DNA from: Nesterenkonia sp.
GTDB lineage: Bacteria > Actinomycetota > Actinomycetes > Actinomycetales > Micrococcaceae
Direction of reading: 5' to 3'
NCBI RefSeq assembly: GCF_029265375.1
Contig: NZ_JAJUJJ010000003.1
Coordinates: 107,553 to 171,552 of the forward strand
DNA length: 64,000 bases
Part shown: positions 9,571 to 17,428 of the stretch, piece after piece
Numbering within the stretch: position 1 is the stretch's first letter
Layout: every line of letters starts with the position of its first letter
Notes under the pieces: model-generated
What the model was told of the DNA's origin: nothing
The model's database searches: none
The model's input: the letters and a program-made list of their open reading frames with translations, nothing else
Position numbers and translations under genes: made by a program

Positions 9571-10498
9571 GCATCTGCGCCGGCAGCGGGAGCACTTGGC
9601 CCGCAGCACCGCCGCCCCGGCAGCCCATGTGGTGGTCGCCATGGGCGACCCGGAGCCCGGCCCGCAGGCTGCCGCCGTCGCCGGCCCGCCTGTTCACCCG
9701 GTGCAGGTCGATGTGCCGCCCACCGGCGAGCTGCCGCTGGTCGCCGCCCGCAATGCCGGCGCCCGAGCAGCATCGGAGGTCACCGGAGGCAGCCCCGATG
9801 ACCAGCTGGTCTTCCTGGACGTGGACTGCATCCCCAGCCCGGAGCTGATCAGCCGGTACCGTCAGGCCGCGGCAGCCCGGCCGCACGCGCTGCTGTGCGG
9901 ACCGGTGCGCTATCTGCCCCCGGCCGATCTCGACGCCCTCAGCGCAGAGGAGCTCGCTGGGCTGGCCCCGCCGCATGCGGCCCGGCCGCCCCGCCGCCCG
10001 GAGAGATCCGGTGCACCGACGACTATGAGCTGTTCTGGTCGCTGTCCTTCGCCGTCCGCCGCGAAGTCTTCGACCAGATCGGCGGGTTCGACGCCGGCTA
10101 CACCGGCTATGGTGCCGAGGACACCGATTTCGCCCAGCACGCCCCGAAGCCGAGGGATCCCGCTGTGCTGGGTCGGCGGTGCGGAGGCCTACCATCAGCA
10201 CCATCCGGTCTCCGACCCGCCGGTGGAGCATCTGGACTCGATTCTGCGCAATGCCCAGCGCTTCCACCGCAGATGGGGGTTCTGGCCGATGCGCGGCTGG
10301 CTGGAGGCCTTCGACGAGCGCGGCCTGGCACACCGGGGCAGCCGCGGCTGGGTACGCACCATCGGAGTCGCGTCGGTGCCGGCCTCCCATGTCTATATCC
10401 GTCACCTCAGTCCGCCTGACGGTGAGGAGACCTCTGTGCGCCGTCTGCCCGATCCCCCGCCGCTGCGCGAGGAGACTCCCACCGGCGCCCCGTGGTGA
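9567..10498 (+). pseudogene. Family 2 glycosyltransferase (galactosyltransferase-like), multiply frameshifted
   Basis: Likely start GTG 9567 (VSI). Coding jumps to frame 2 by about 9580 (REHLARSTAAPAAHVVVAMG), with the metal-binding region DDQLVFLDVDCIPSPELI. Near 9985-9992 it moves to frame 1 for roughly 150 bp (IRCTDDYELFWSLSFAVRRE, FDQIGGFDAGYTGYGAEDTD). Near 10140-10150 it returns to frame 2 (RGIPLCWVGGAEAYHQHH) to the stop at 10498. The middle piece matches the C-terminal galactosyltransferase-type domain. The two later shifts cancel, but the start-proximal one does not. The gene cannot make its ancestral product from one frame. Confidence 0.78.
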
Positions 10499-11279
10499 CC
10501 GCCGCGCATGCTGGATCCGGAATGGATCCGCAGCGCGGAGTTCGACCTGCTGCACGTGCACTTCGGATTCGACGCCGAGACCCCGCAGCGGCTGACCGAC
10601 ATCTGCGATGCCCTCGACGAGCGCGGCAAGCCGCTGGTCTTCACCGTCCACGATCTGCAGAATCCCCACCATGAGGACACTGCGCTGCATGAGGTCCAGC
10701 TGGAGGTGCTGCCGGGCAGGGCCGCGGAGGTGATCACGCTCAGCCGGTGCGCCGCCGAGCAGATCGCTGACCGGTGGGGCGCAGCCGCCCATGTCATCCC
10801 GCATCCCCACGTAGTGGACTTCACGCTGATCGAAGACTGCGGCCGCTCCCCAGGAGGCGCGCGGGCGAATTCCGCCTGGGGCTTCACCTGAAGAGTCTGC
10901 GCCGGAATATGCGTGCCGCCGAGGTGCTGCAGGCCGCCGAATAGGCGATCGCCGAGATCCCGGAGGGGTTCTGCAGGTCAATGTGCACCGGGATGTCTTC
11001 GAGCACGACGGCGCCTGCCACGACCTGGGGACCCAGGTCATCGCCCCGGATGTGGGCTGCTACGCCAGCCAGGGCGCCGACCACCTCTACACCTGGAGCG
11101 GCGAGCAGGTGGATGCGGTCTCACTGCGCCAGGCGGCGCGTCAGGCCGCGGCCGCCCGCCCGGAGCGGGGTCTGGATTGCGAGGCCGAGCGGGCCGCGCA
11201 GCGCATCCAGTGGCGCAGGCAGCAGCGGCGGCGGATTGCCGCCGATCATGAGCAGATCTACCGGCGGCTGCTGGGCTGA
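10495..11279 (+). pseudogene. Glycosyltransferase family 4 remnant, truncated with frameshifts and a stop
   Basis: A possible GTG at 10495 overlaps the previous stop, but homologous-looking coding begins in another frame at about 10508 (MLDPEWIRSAEFDLLHVHFG), so the N-terminal region appears shortened. Coding runs in frame 2 through VFTVHDLQNPHHEDTALHE to about 10858. It passes to frame 1 (EFRLGLHLKSLRRNMRAAEV), meets an in-frame TAG at 10942-10944, and passes to frame 3 near 10962-10969 (VLQVNVHRDVFEHDG) until TGA 11277-11279. The part between VVDF and GEFRLG is short, so internal deletion is also likely. The end overlaps the convergent esterase gene by 22 bp. Confidence 0.75.
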
Positions 11280-11947
11280 GCAGAGCCCCGCAGCACCGCA
11301 GCGGTGAGGAACTCTCCGATGTGGGAGACCTCCTGCGGCACCACCCCGTGGCCCGCACCTGCGTAGAGCACCTTGGTCAGCTTCACCGTCCGGTTGGCCC
11401 ACTGATGCGTGTAGTCGATGTACTCGGCCGGAATGATCGGGTCCTCCTGGTCCCGGCCCCAGAAGAACGGCAGCTGCCGGGCGGCCAGCGCGTCGTCGTC
11501 GAAGTATCCGGCAAGGTCCGCGCTGCCGGCGGGGTCGACCGCGAACCCGGAGAGTCCGACGGCCGCGGCGAAGGCCTCGGGCCGGGTGCGCAGCAGGCTG
11601 GTGGCCATCGCCATGCCCATGGAGAACCCCAGCAAGGTCACGGAGCTGTGCTGGTGGCGCACCGCATCGATCCAGGACCACAGGTCCTCCACTGCGCTGC
11701 GGGCCTCGGCCGAGGAGTAGGCCAGGCGCTCGGGGTCCAGGTGGAACCAGGTATAGGCGCCCGGCCCCATCTGCACCGGTGCGCGCAGCGAGGCGTAGGT
11801 GAACTCTTCCGGCAGAGCCGGCACCATGGAGAGCAGGTCGCGTTCGTGGGCGCCGTAGCCGTGCAGCATCACCACCAGGGGCGTGTCAGCGCGTTCGTGC
11901 TCCGGGCGGGTCCAGACGACGTCGTATTCAGCAGCCATGCCTCTCAT
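11258..11947 (-). CDS. Alpha/beta hydrolase, phospholipase/carboxylesterase family
   Basis: A 229-residue cytoplasmic esterase-like protein. An oxyanion-hole region is seen as LVVMLHGYGAHERDLLSM. The nucleophile elbow is TLLGFSMGMAMATSLL (Ser in GFSMG; many relatives have GFSQG). The acid residue probably lies in GRDQEDPIIPAEYID, and the histidine is in YAGAGHGVVPQEV. The start could be ATG 11947 (MRGMAAEYDV) or ATG 11938 (MAAEYDVVW). It converges on the last broken glycosyltransferase. Substrate unknown. Confidence 0.85.
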   Translation of the reverse strand: MRGMAAEYDVVWTRPEHERADTPLVVMLHGYGAHERDLLSMVPALPEEFTYASLRAPVQMGPGAYTWFHLDPERLAYSSAEARSAVEDLWSWIDAVRHQHSSVTLLGFSMGMAMATSLLRTRPEAFAAAVGLSGFAVDPAGSADLAGYFDDDALAARQLPFFWGRDQEDPIIPAEYIDYTHQWANRTVKLTKVLYAGAGHGVVPQEVSHIGEFLTAAVLRGSAQPSSRR

Positions 11948-12007
11948 CCTAGGATCTGGGATTCCCCGACGGCGGGGGCGACCTGCGGGTTTGGCACAAT
12001 GGGAGGC

Positions 12008-12931
12008 GTGAGCGGATCAGGTCAGCACCTCCCAGAACAGTCAGCCGAGCCGGTGGAGCCGGTCTCCGGGCAGCAGGCCCTGCGGGTGGCGGAGGATCAG
12101 CCGCAGACGGCCCCGCAGCACCCCTGGACCCGGTATGTGGCCCTGGGCGATTCCTTCACCGAGGGCATCGGGGATCCGGACCCTTCCCGCCCCGGGTATC
12201 ACCGCGGATGGGCAGACCGGGTGGCCGAGGAGCTGGCGGCCCGCACCCAGCACTTCGCCTATGCGAATCTGGCGGTGCGCGGCAGGCTGATCGAGCAGAT
12301 CCGTGATGAGCAGATGGGCCCGGCGCTTGAGCTGAAGCCGGATCTGATCACGCTCTGCGCCGGGGGCAATGATGTGCTCCGGCCCGGCAGCGACCCGGAT
12401 GAGACTGCCCGCATCCTGGACACCATGGTCCAGGTCCTCTCCACCACCGGGGCCACAGTGGTGCTGTTCAACGGCCCCGACGTTCGGGAGACTCCGGTGG
12501 TGGGCTCCATCCGGGGCAAGGTGGCGATCTTCAATGAGAATGTGCGCACTGTGGCCAAGCGCCACGACGCCGTGGTGGCCGATCTGTGGAGCCTGCGGGA
12601 GCTGACCCGTCCGAATATGTGGGACGAGGACCGGCTGCACTTCTCACCGCTGGGCCACCACACCATCGCTGCGATGGTGCTGGAGACCCTCAATGTGCCG
12701 CATCAGCTGGACCCGGTGGAGCCCAGCCCGCTGCCGGAGCGTTCCTGGCGGGAGGCTCGGGTCGACGACGTCGTCTGGGCCAGGCATCATCTCTTCCCCT
12801 GGGTGATCCGCCGGCTGCGCGGGCGCTCCTCCGGAGACGGCGTCACCCCGAAGCGGCCCAATATTGAGCCGCTGTTCGGCGGTTCGATGCCGCCGGGCGT
12901 CGCCGCCGGGGATCAGCCAGAGTCCCGCTGA
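12008..12931 (+). CDS. SGNH/GDSL-family hydrolase
   Basis: A protein of about 307 residues. The block I serine motif is YVALGDSFTEGIGDPDPSRP, block II glycine is in YANLAVRGRLIEQI, block III is LCAGGNDVLRPG, and block V Asp/His is DRLHFSPLGHHTIA. The family includes lipases, esterases and carbohydrate deacetylases. No signal peptide or membrane anchor is seen, so it is probably cytoplasmic. The start is uncertain: GTG 12008, or ATG 11999 three codons earlier. The GGGAGG at 12001-12006 is too close to GTG 12008 to serve it. A CACAAT at 11995-12000 could be a -10 box for leaderless transcription from about 12008. Confidence 0.85.
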   Translation: MSGSGQHLPEQSAEPVEPVSGQQALRVAEDQPQTAPQHPWTRYVALGDSFTEGIGDPDPSRPGYHRGWADRVAEELAARTQHFAYANLAVRGRLIEQIRDEQMGPALELKPDLITLCAGGNDVLRPGSDPDETARILDTMVQVLSTTGATVVLFNGPDVRETPVVGSIRGKVAIFNENVRTVAKRHDAVVADLWSLRELTRPNMWDEDRLHFSPLGHHTIAAMVLETLNVPHQLDPVEPSPLPERSWREARVDDVVWARHHLFPWVIRRLRGRSSGDGVTPKRPNIEPLFGGSMPPGVAAGDQPESR

Positions 12932-12954
12932 GGCCGAAAGCCCCGCTGGGCCGG

Positions 12955-12987
12955 GCCGTCCCGCTGAGCGCTGCTCACCGGGACGGC
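12955..12987. terminator. Convergent hairpin terminator candidate
   Basis: GCCGTCCCG (12955-12963) pairs with CGGGACGGC (12979-12987), and the stem continues inward as TGAGC (12965-12969) with GCTCA (12973-12977), separated by one C-C mismatch. The loop is 3 nt. It sits between the ends of the SGNH hydrolase and the small minus-strand gene. There is no T-tract, so efficiency is uncertain. Confidence 0.55.
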
Positions 12988-12994
12988 GACCGGC

Positions 12995-13162
12995 TCACCG
13001 GCGAGGGGGCACGATGGTGATCGGGCCGGTGGAGCCCATGCCCCCAAGCGCTGCCGGCGCCTGGGGCACCTCGCGCCGGACCGGGGGCTGCTCGGGGGTC
13101 TCCTGCGGCAGGGTCGGTTCCTGATCCGCATCGGCTCCGGGGTGCGCAGCATGGCTGGTCAT
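12995..13162 (-). CDS. Small proline-rich hypothetical protein (55 aa)
   Basis: An ATG at 13162 is preceded by AAGGAG with 6 nt spacing, a near-ideal ribosome binding site, which is the main evidence that this short frame is real. The product starts MTSHAAHPGADADQEPTLPQ, is rich in Pro, Glu, Gly and Ala, has no hydrophobic segment, and ends with MGSTGPITIVPPRR. It is probably disordered and soluble. I recognise no family. Its downstream end faces the SGNH hydrolase across a hairpin, and about 170 bp without a visible gene separate it from metX. Confidence 0.55.
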   Translation of the reverse strand: MTSHAAHPGADADQEPTLPQETPEQPPVRREVPQAPAALGGMGSTGPITIVPPRR

Positions 13163-13335
13163 GGGCATCTCCTTCACGAAAGCTCGTCGCCGACGGCGGT
13201 GGGTTCTCCGCTCTGCGGTGAGTTTTCCGCGCCGCGGTGGAGTCTCCACTCTAGGGGCCAGCAGGTCTCCACCGCCAGCATCTCCGGCCGCTCTCCTGCC
13301 GGCCGCTGCTGTTCCGTCCACTCTGCATCCGGGCG

Positions 13336-14487
13336 CTACAGGCACAGCTCCGCGCGCATCCGGTCCCCCAGCTGTTCGGCGCTGGTGAGGAACCCGTCGT
13401 GGCCGATCGGGGAGGTGATCATGTGCACCGGGACGTCGCCGGGCACCCACTCGGCGATCTGCTGGGACTGCTCGGGGAAGTAGAGCCGGTCAGTGTCCAC
13501 CGCGGCAAGGAACATCCTGGCGCGCACCCGGCCCAGGGCCGGGCCCACTCCCCCGCGCCCGCGGCCGACGTCGTGACTGGCCAGCGCCTCGGCCAGCGCC
13601 ACATACGCATTGGGATCAAAGCGTCCGACCAACTTGCCGGCCTGGTGGTCCAGATAAGACTCCACCTGGTAGCGGCCGCGGCCGGCGCCCAGGCTCAGGG
13701 CACCGAAGGGATCTTCGGCCCCCTGCCGCTCCCGGCCGAAGCGCTGCTGCAGCTCCGGCTCGGCGCGGTAGGTGATGTGGGCGATCCGCCGGGCCAGTCC
13801 CAGTCCGGCCTCGGGGCGCGGCCCGCCGTAGTAGTCTCCGCCGGCGTAGTGCGGGTCATTGCGGATGGCCAGCAGCTGCGCCTGCAGGAAGGCGATCTGC
13901 TCAGCGGTGGAGGCCGCACCGCAGGCGAAGATACCTGCGCCCCGGACGAACTCCGGCCAGCTGACCGCCCACTCCAGTGCGCGCGCACCCCCCATGGAGC
14001 CGCCGACCACCGCATGCAGCCGGGTCACCCCCAGGTGGTCCAGCAGACGCTTCTCCAGCTGGACGGAGTCGCGGATGGTCACGAACGGGAACCGCGACCC
14101 CCAGGGGATTCCCTGAGGATCGGCGGAGGCGGGCCCGGTGGAGCCGTAGCACCCGCCGACCATCGCCGGGGCGATGACGAACCAGCGGCTGGTGTCGATC
14201 GGCCGGCCGGGCCCCAGCAGGGGCTCCCACCACCCCGGTGACGGGTCCGCTGGGCTGGAGGCCACGTGGGTGTCTCCGGTGAGCGCGTGGGCCACCAGCA
14301 CCGCGTTGTCTCCGGCCTGGTTGAGCTCGCCCCAGGTCTCATAGGCCAGCCGCACCTGCGGCAGATGCCCTCCGGTCTCGAAGCTGAAGGGTCCGGCGTC
14401 GTAGATCTTCAGCGCGCCGGCGGGCCGCTGTCCGAAATCGTTCTCCACCGCAGCCGAGGCCGCCAGCAGCTCGGGGACCTCCGTCAC
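13336..14487 (-). CDS. metX: Homoserine O-acetyltransferase
   Basis: A 383-residue alpha/beta-hydrolase-fold enzyme that acetylates L-homoserine with acetyl-CoA, the activation step of methionine synthesis by direct sulfhydrylation. Motifs: VRLAYETWGELN, NAVLVAHALTGDTHV, GGCYGSTGPAS, nucleophile Ser in LHAVVGGSMGGARALEW, Asp in AAVDTDRLYFPEQS, and His in SPIGHDGFLTS. The start is GTG 14487, 5 bp after the metY stop, so it is translated from the metYX transcript and should fall under the same riboswitch. Succinyl instead of acetyl donor cannot be excluded by eye, but pairing with metY favours acetyl. Confidence 0.92.
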   Translation of the reverse strand: MTEVPELLAASAAVENDFGQRPAGALKIYDAGPFSFETGGHLPQVRLAYETWGELNQAGDNAVLVAHALTGDTHVASSPADPSPGWWEPLLGPGRPIDTSRWFVIAPAMVGGCYGSTGPASADPQGIPWGSRFPFVTIRDSVQLEKRLLDHLGVTRLHAVVGGSMGGARALEWAVSWPEFVRGAGIFACGAASTAEQIAFLQAQLLAIRNDPHYAGGDYYGGPRPEAGLGLARRIAHITYRAEPELQQRFGRERQGAEDPFGALSLGAGRGRYQVESYLDHQAGKLVGRFDPNAYVALAEALASHDVGRGRGGVGPALGRVRARMFLAAVDTDRLYFPEQSQQIAEWVPGDVPVHMITSPIGHDGFLTSAEQLGDRMRAELCL

Positions 14488-14492
14488 GGAGA

Positions 14493-15827
14493 TCAGCCTC
14501 GCGGAGCCTTCGCCAGTGCCTGGTCGAGGTCGGCGAGGATATCCTCAATATGCTCCAGCCCCACCGACAGCCGCACCAGGCCGGGCTTGACGCCGGCGGC
14601 GCGCTGCTCTGCCTCGGTGAGCTGACGGTGGGTGGTCGACGCCGGGTGGATCGCCAGCGAGCGCACATCCCCCACATTGGCCACCAGCGAATGCAGCTTA
14701 AGGGCGTCCACCAGCGCCTGCCCGGCCTCGGCGCCGCCGTTGACCTCGAAGGACAGCACGGCGCCCACCCCGTCGGGGAGGTACTTCTGAGCCCGTTCGT
14801 AGCAGGGGCTGGAGGGCAGCGACGAGTAGAACACCCGGCGGACGGCCTCATGGGACTCCAGGTATTCGGCCACCCGCTGCGCATTGGCCACGTGCCGCTC
14901 CACGCGCAGGCTGAGCGTCTCCAGGCCCAGGTTCAGCTCAAAGGCGTTGTGCGGGGAGAGGGAGGGGCCCAGGTCGCGCAGCAGCTGCACACGAGCCTTC
15001 AGGATGTAGGACAGGTTGACCCCGAAGATGCCGCCCTCACCCAGGTCTCGGCCGTAGACCAGCCCGTGATAGCTCTCATCAGGGGTGTTGAATCCCGGGA
15101 ACCGCTCGGGCTGGCTGGTGTAGTCGAACCGGCCGGAGTCCACGATCACCCCAGCGATCGCGGTGCCGTGTCCGCCGAGGAATTTGGTCGCGGAGTGGAC
15201 GACGACGTCGGCTCCATACTCGATGGGCCGCAGCAGATACGGGGTGGGCAGCGTATTGTCCACGATCAGCGGGGCGCCGTAGTCGTGGGCGAGACCGGCA
15301 ACGGCCTCCAGGTCCAGCACGTCACCGCGCGGGTTGGCCACGGTCTCGGCGAAGAAGGCGACCGTGTTCTCCCGGATCTCGGCTCGCCATGACTCCGGAT
15401 CATCGGGGTCCTCCACAAAGCTGACCTGCACCCCCAGCTTGGACAGTGTGTGCTTGAAGAGGTTCTGGGTTCCGCCGTAGAGCGAAGGGGAGGCCACTAC
15501 GTGGCTGCCGGCTTCGGCAATGTTGAGCAGCGCCAGGGTGGTGGCCGCCTGGCCCGAACCCACGGCCAGAGCGCCGACGCCCCCTTCGAGGGCCGCGATC
15601 TTGTTCTCCACCGCCTCCACGGTCGGGTTGGTCAACCGCGAGTAGATGGGGCCCAGCTCTTCCAGGCCGAACCGCTTGGCCGCTGCCTCAGTGCCGGGAA
15701 AGACGAAGCTGGTGGTCTGCTGGATGGGCAGGGCGCGGGCCCCGGATCCGGGATCGGGCTCCACTCCGGCGTGGATCTGCCGGGTCTCGAAACGGGCGGC
15801 GGCCGGGTCGAATGAGTTCTCTGGCAT
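14493..15827 (-). CDS. metY: O-acetylhomoserine sulfhydrylase
   Basis: A PLP-dependent Cys/Met-metabolism enzyme of 444 residues that makes homocysteine from O-acetylhomoserine and sulfide. Signs: FETRQIHAGVEPDPGSGARA, TSFVFPGTEAAAKRFGLEE, the Tyr/Arg region YSRLTNPTVEAVENKIAALE, and the PLP lysine in VVHSATKFLGGHGTAI. The ATG at 15827 (MPENSFDPAAARF) is chosen over the in-frame ATG at 15845 because AAGGAG lies 7 nt before it. A SAM-IV-type riboswitch lies upstream. It is the first gene of the metYX operon. Confidence 0.94.
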   Translation of the reverse strand: MPENSFDPAAARFETRQIHAGVEPDPGSGARALPIQQTTSFVFPGTEAAAKRFGLEELGPIYSRLTNPTVEAVENKIAALEGGVGALAVGSGQAATTLALLNIAEAGSHVVASPSLYGGTQNLFKHTLSKLGVQVSFVEDPDDPESWRAEIRENTVAFFAETVANPRGDVLDLEAVAGLAHDYGAPLIVDNTLPTPYLLRPIEYGADVVVHSATKFLGGHGTAIAGVIVDSGRFDYTSQPERFPGFNTPDESYHGLVYGRDLGEGGIFGVNLSYILKARVQLLRDLGPSLSPHNAFELNLGLETLSLRVERHVANAQRVAEYLESHEAVRRVFYSSLPSSPCYERAQKYLPDGVGAVLSFEVNGGAEAGQALVDALKLHSLVANVGDVRSLAIHPASTTHRQLTEAEQRAAGVKPGLVRLSVGLEHIEDILADLDQALAKAPRG

Positions 15828-15834
15828 CAGAATG

Positions 15835-15879
15835 CTCCTTTTCACAGTGGCTCTTCAGACCTCAACTGTGAAAAGCAGA
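15835..15879 (-). promoter_or_regulatory. Possible expression platform: hairpin reaching the metY ribosome site
   Basis: In the metY leader CTTTTCACAG (15875-15866) is perfectly complementary to CTGTGAAAAG (15847-15838). The second arm includes AAG of the AAGGAG ribosome site (15840-15835). A second stem, GACCTC with GAGGTC, begins just upstream (15884-15879) and has the first arm in its loop, so the two folds probably compete. This suggests translational control by the riboswitch just upstream. Pairing is seen directly; the switching is inferred. Confidence 0.6.
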
Positions 15880-15890
15880 GGTCCGCGCTT

Positions 15891-15995
15891 GCCGCAGCCA
15901 TGGGGCCTGCGGCCAGGTCGTCACCCGGGGCACCCCACCGCGAACTGGAGGGTTGCCGGCCAGCAAACCGGGGTTTTGCGCTGGCACTCTTGACC
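15891..15995 (-). ncRNA. SAM-IV-type riboswitch upstream of metYX
   Basis: Read on the minus strand, the leader contains elements of the SAM-IV class: GGTCAAGAGTGCCAGCG, then CCCCGGTTTGCTGGCCGGCA, then ACCCTCC, then GCGGTGGGGTGCCCCGGGTG and ACGACC, followed by a GCCGCAG/CTGCGGC hairpin. The opening GGTCA can pair with the later TGACGACC region. SAM-IV riboswitches bind S-adenosylmethionine and are known in actinobacteria before methionine and sulfur genes, which fits metY directly downstream. Boundaries were set by eye. Confidence 0.85.
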
Positions 15996-16003
15996 TAAGG
16001 AAA

Positions 16004-16032
16004 AGTCTGCTCGTTCAGACGCCGGACTGCAA
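16004..16032 (-). promoter_or_regulatory. Candidate metY promoter
   Basis: On the minus strand TTGCAG (16032-16027) and CAGACT (16009-16004) are separated by 17 bp, placing a start of transcription just before the riboswitch (which begins at 15995). The -35 is good and the -10 is weak. Confidence 0.45.
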
Positions 16033-16082
16033 GTCGGAGCACCATATTTCGACATGTGGACGCTCCGGCCCCGGTTGCGGAG

Positions 16083-17264
16083 TCAGACGGTGAGAATCAG
16101 GGCATCGCCCTGACCGCCGCCTCCGCAGAGTCCGGCAGCGCCGGTGCCGCCGCCGCGGCGGGCCAGCTCCAGGGCCAGATGCAGCGCCACGCGGGCCCCG
16201 GAGGCTCCCACCGGGTGGCCCAGTGCGATCGCACCGCCGTTGACGTTGACCTTCTCCAGGGAGATGCCCAGGGCACGGGCGGAGGCCACGCCGACTGCGG
16301 CGAATGCCTCGTTGATCTCCACCAGATCCAGGGCTGAGGGGCTGATCCCCTGCTTGCGGCAGGCTTCGGCGATCGCATTGGCCGGCTGCAGCTGCAGACT
16401 CGAGTCCGGGCCGGCCACCATGCCGTGGGCGCCGATGCGGGCCAGCGGCGTCAGCCCCAGCTCACGGGCCTTCTCTTCAGACATCACCACTACCGCACAG
16501 GCGCCGTCGGAGATCTGCGAGGCCGAGCCGGCGGTGATGGTCCCCTCCGCGGCGAAGGCCGGACGCAGCCGCCCCATGGACTCGGCATCCACTCCGGAGC
16601 GGATCCCCTCATCCCGGGTCACGGTGACCGGGTCGCCCTTGCGCTGGGGCACCTGGACGGGCACGACCTCCTCGTCGAAGACTCCCCGCTCCCAGGCTGC
16701 CTCAGCCCGCTGGTGGGAGGCCGCTGCCAGCTGGTCCTGCTCGGCGCGGCTGACCTCCGCCTCGCCGGTGTTGCAGGACTCGGTCAGGGCGCCCATGGAC
16801 TGCCCGGTGGCCTGGTCGTAGAGCGCGTCGTAGGCCATGGAGTCCACCAGGGCGGTGTCCCCGTAGGTGAACCCTTTCCGCGAACCGGGCAGCAGGTGCG
16901 GCGCCTGGGACATCGATTCCATTCCCCCGGCCACCACGATCTGGCACTCTCCGGCGCGGATGAGCTGATCGGCATAGGCAATCGCGTTCAGCCCGGAGAG
17001 GCAGACCTTATTGATGGTGATGGACGGCACTGAGGCCGGGATGCCGGCCCCCAGGGCGGCGGTGCGCGCCGGGTTCTGCCCGGCGCCGGCCTGGATGACC
17101 TGGCCCATCACCACGTAGTCCACGGCCTCAGGGTCCACCGAGGCCCGCTGCAGGGCGCCGTCGATGGCTGCTGTGCCCAGCTGCGCGGCCGTCAGGCTGG
17201 ACAGCGAGCCCATGAGCTTGCCGATGGGAGTGCGTGCTCCGCTGACCAGTACCGTTGCGCCCAT
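16083..17264 (-). CDS. Acetyl-CoA acetyltransferase (thiolase)
   Basis: A 393-residue thiolase. The acylated cysteine is in [20 protein letters not shown], the two other catalytic blocks are [17 protein letters not shown] and [13 protein letters not shown], and [12 protein letters not shown] supplies the NEAF element. The family condenses or cleaves acetyl-CoA units. The ATG at 17264 ([15 protein letters not shown]) is chosen since GAGGAG lies upstream and the longer reading has no thiolase homology. It is divergent from an AtoE-type transporter, suggesting use in short-chain fatty acid or acetoacetate metabolism. It is separate from the paa thiolase at 34.3 kb. Confidence 0.9.
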   Translation of the reverse strand: MGATVLVSGARTPIGKLMGSLSSLTAAQLGTAAIDGALQRASVDPEAVDYVVMGQVIQAGAGQNPARTAALGAGIPASVPSITINKVCLSGLNAIAYADQLIRAGECQIVVAGGMESMSQAPHLLPGSRKGFTYGDTALVDSMAYDALYDQATGQSMGALTESCNTGEAEVSRAEQDQLAAASHQRAEAAWERGVFDEEVVPVQVPQRKGDPVTVTRDEGIRSGVDAESMGRLRPAFAAEGTITAGSASQISDGACAVVVMSEEKARELGLTPLARIGAHGMVAGPDSSLQLQPANAIAEACRKQGISPSALDLVEINEAFAAVGVASARALGISLEKVNVNGGAIALGHPVGASGARVALHLALELARRGGGTGAAGLCGGGGQGDALILTV

Positions 17265-17386
17265 AGTGTCTCCGCTCCTCAGCTCGTGCCCGGGTTCAGT
17301 GCTTGGAGTCACATCATAGGCGGTCACAGCCGAGGCACGCACCGCGCAGCGAAGACGGACAACCGCGGCCACGGCGGTGCTACCGT

Positions 17387-17402
17387 TGTGACTCGGATCA
17401 CT
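17387..17402. promoter_or_regulatory. Crp/GlxR-like site upstream of the AtoE-type gene
   Basis: TGTGACTCGGATCACT matches TGTGA-N6-TCACA at 9 of 10 positions. It lies 27 bp upstream of the transporter ATG, in the divergent region shared with the thiolase gene. See the finding on five similar sites. Confidence 0.5.
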
Positions 17403-17428
17403 TCTTCTGCCGCAAGGAGTTTCGCACG

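Noticed and set aside
7398..11279. Programmed frameshifting as an explanation for the glycosyltransferase frame changes
   Set aside because: The changes occur at many unrelated sequences, go in different directions, and come with a stop codon and a missing N-terminus. No slippery heptamer with a downstream structure was seen. Decay or local sequence error is simpler.
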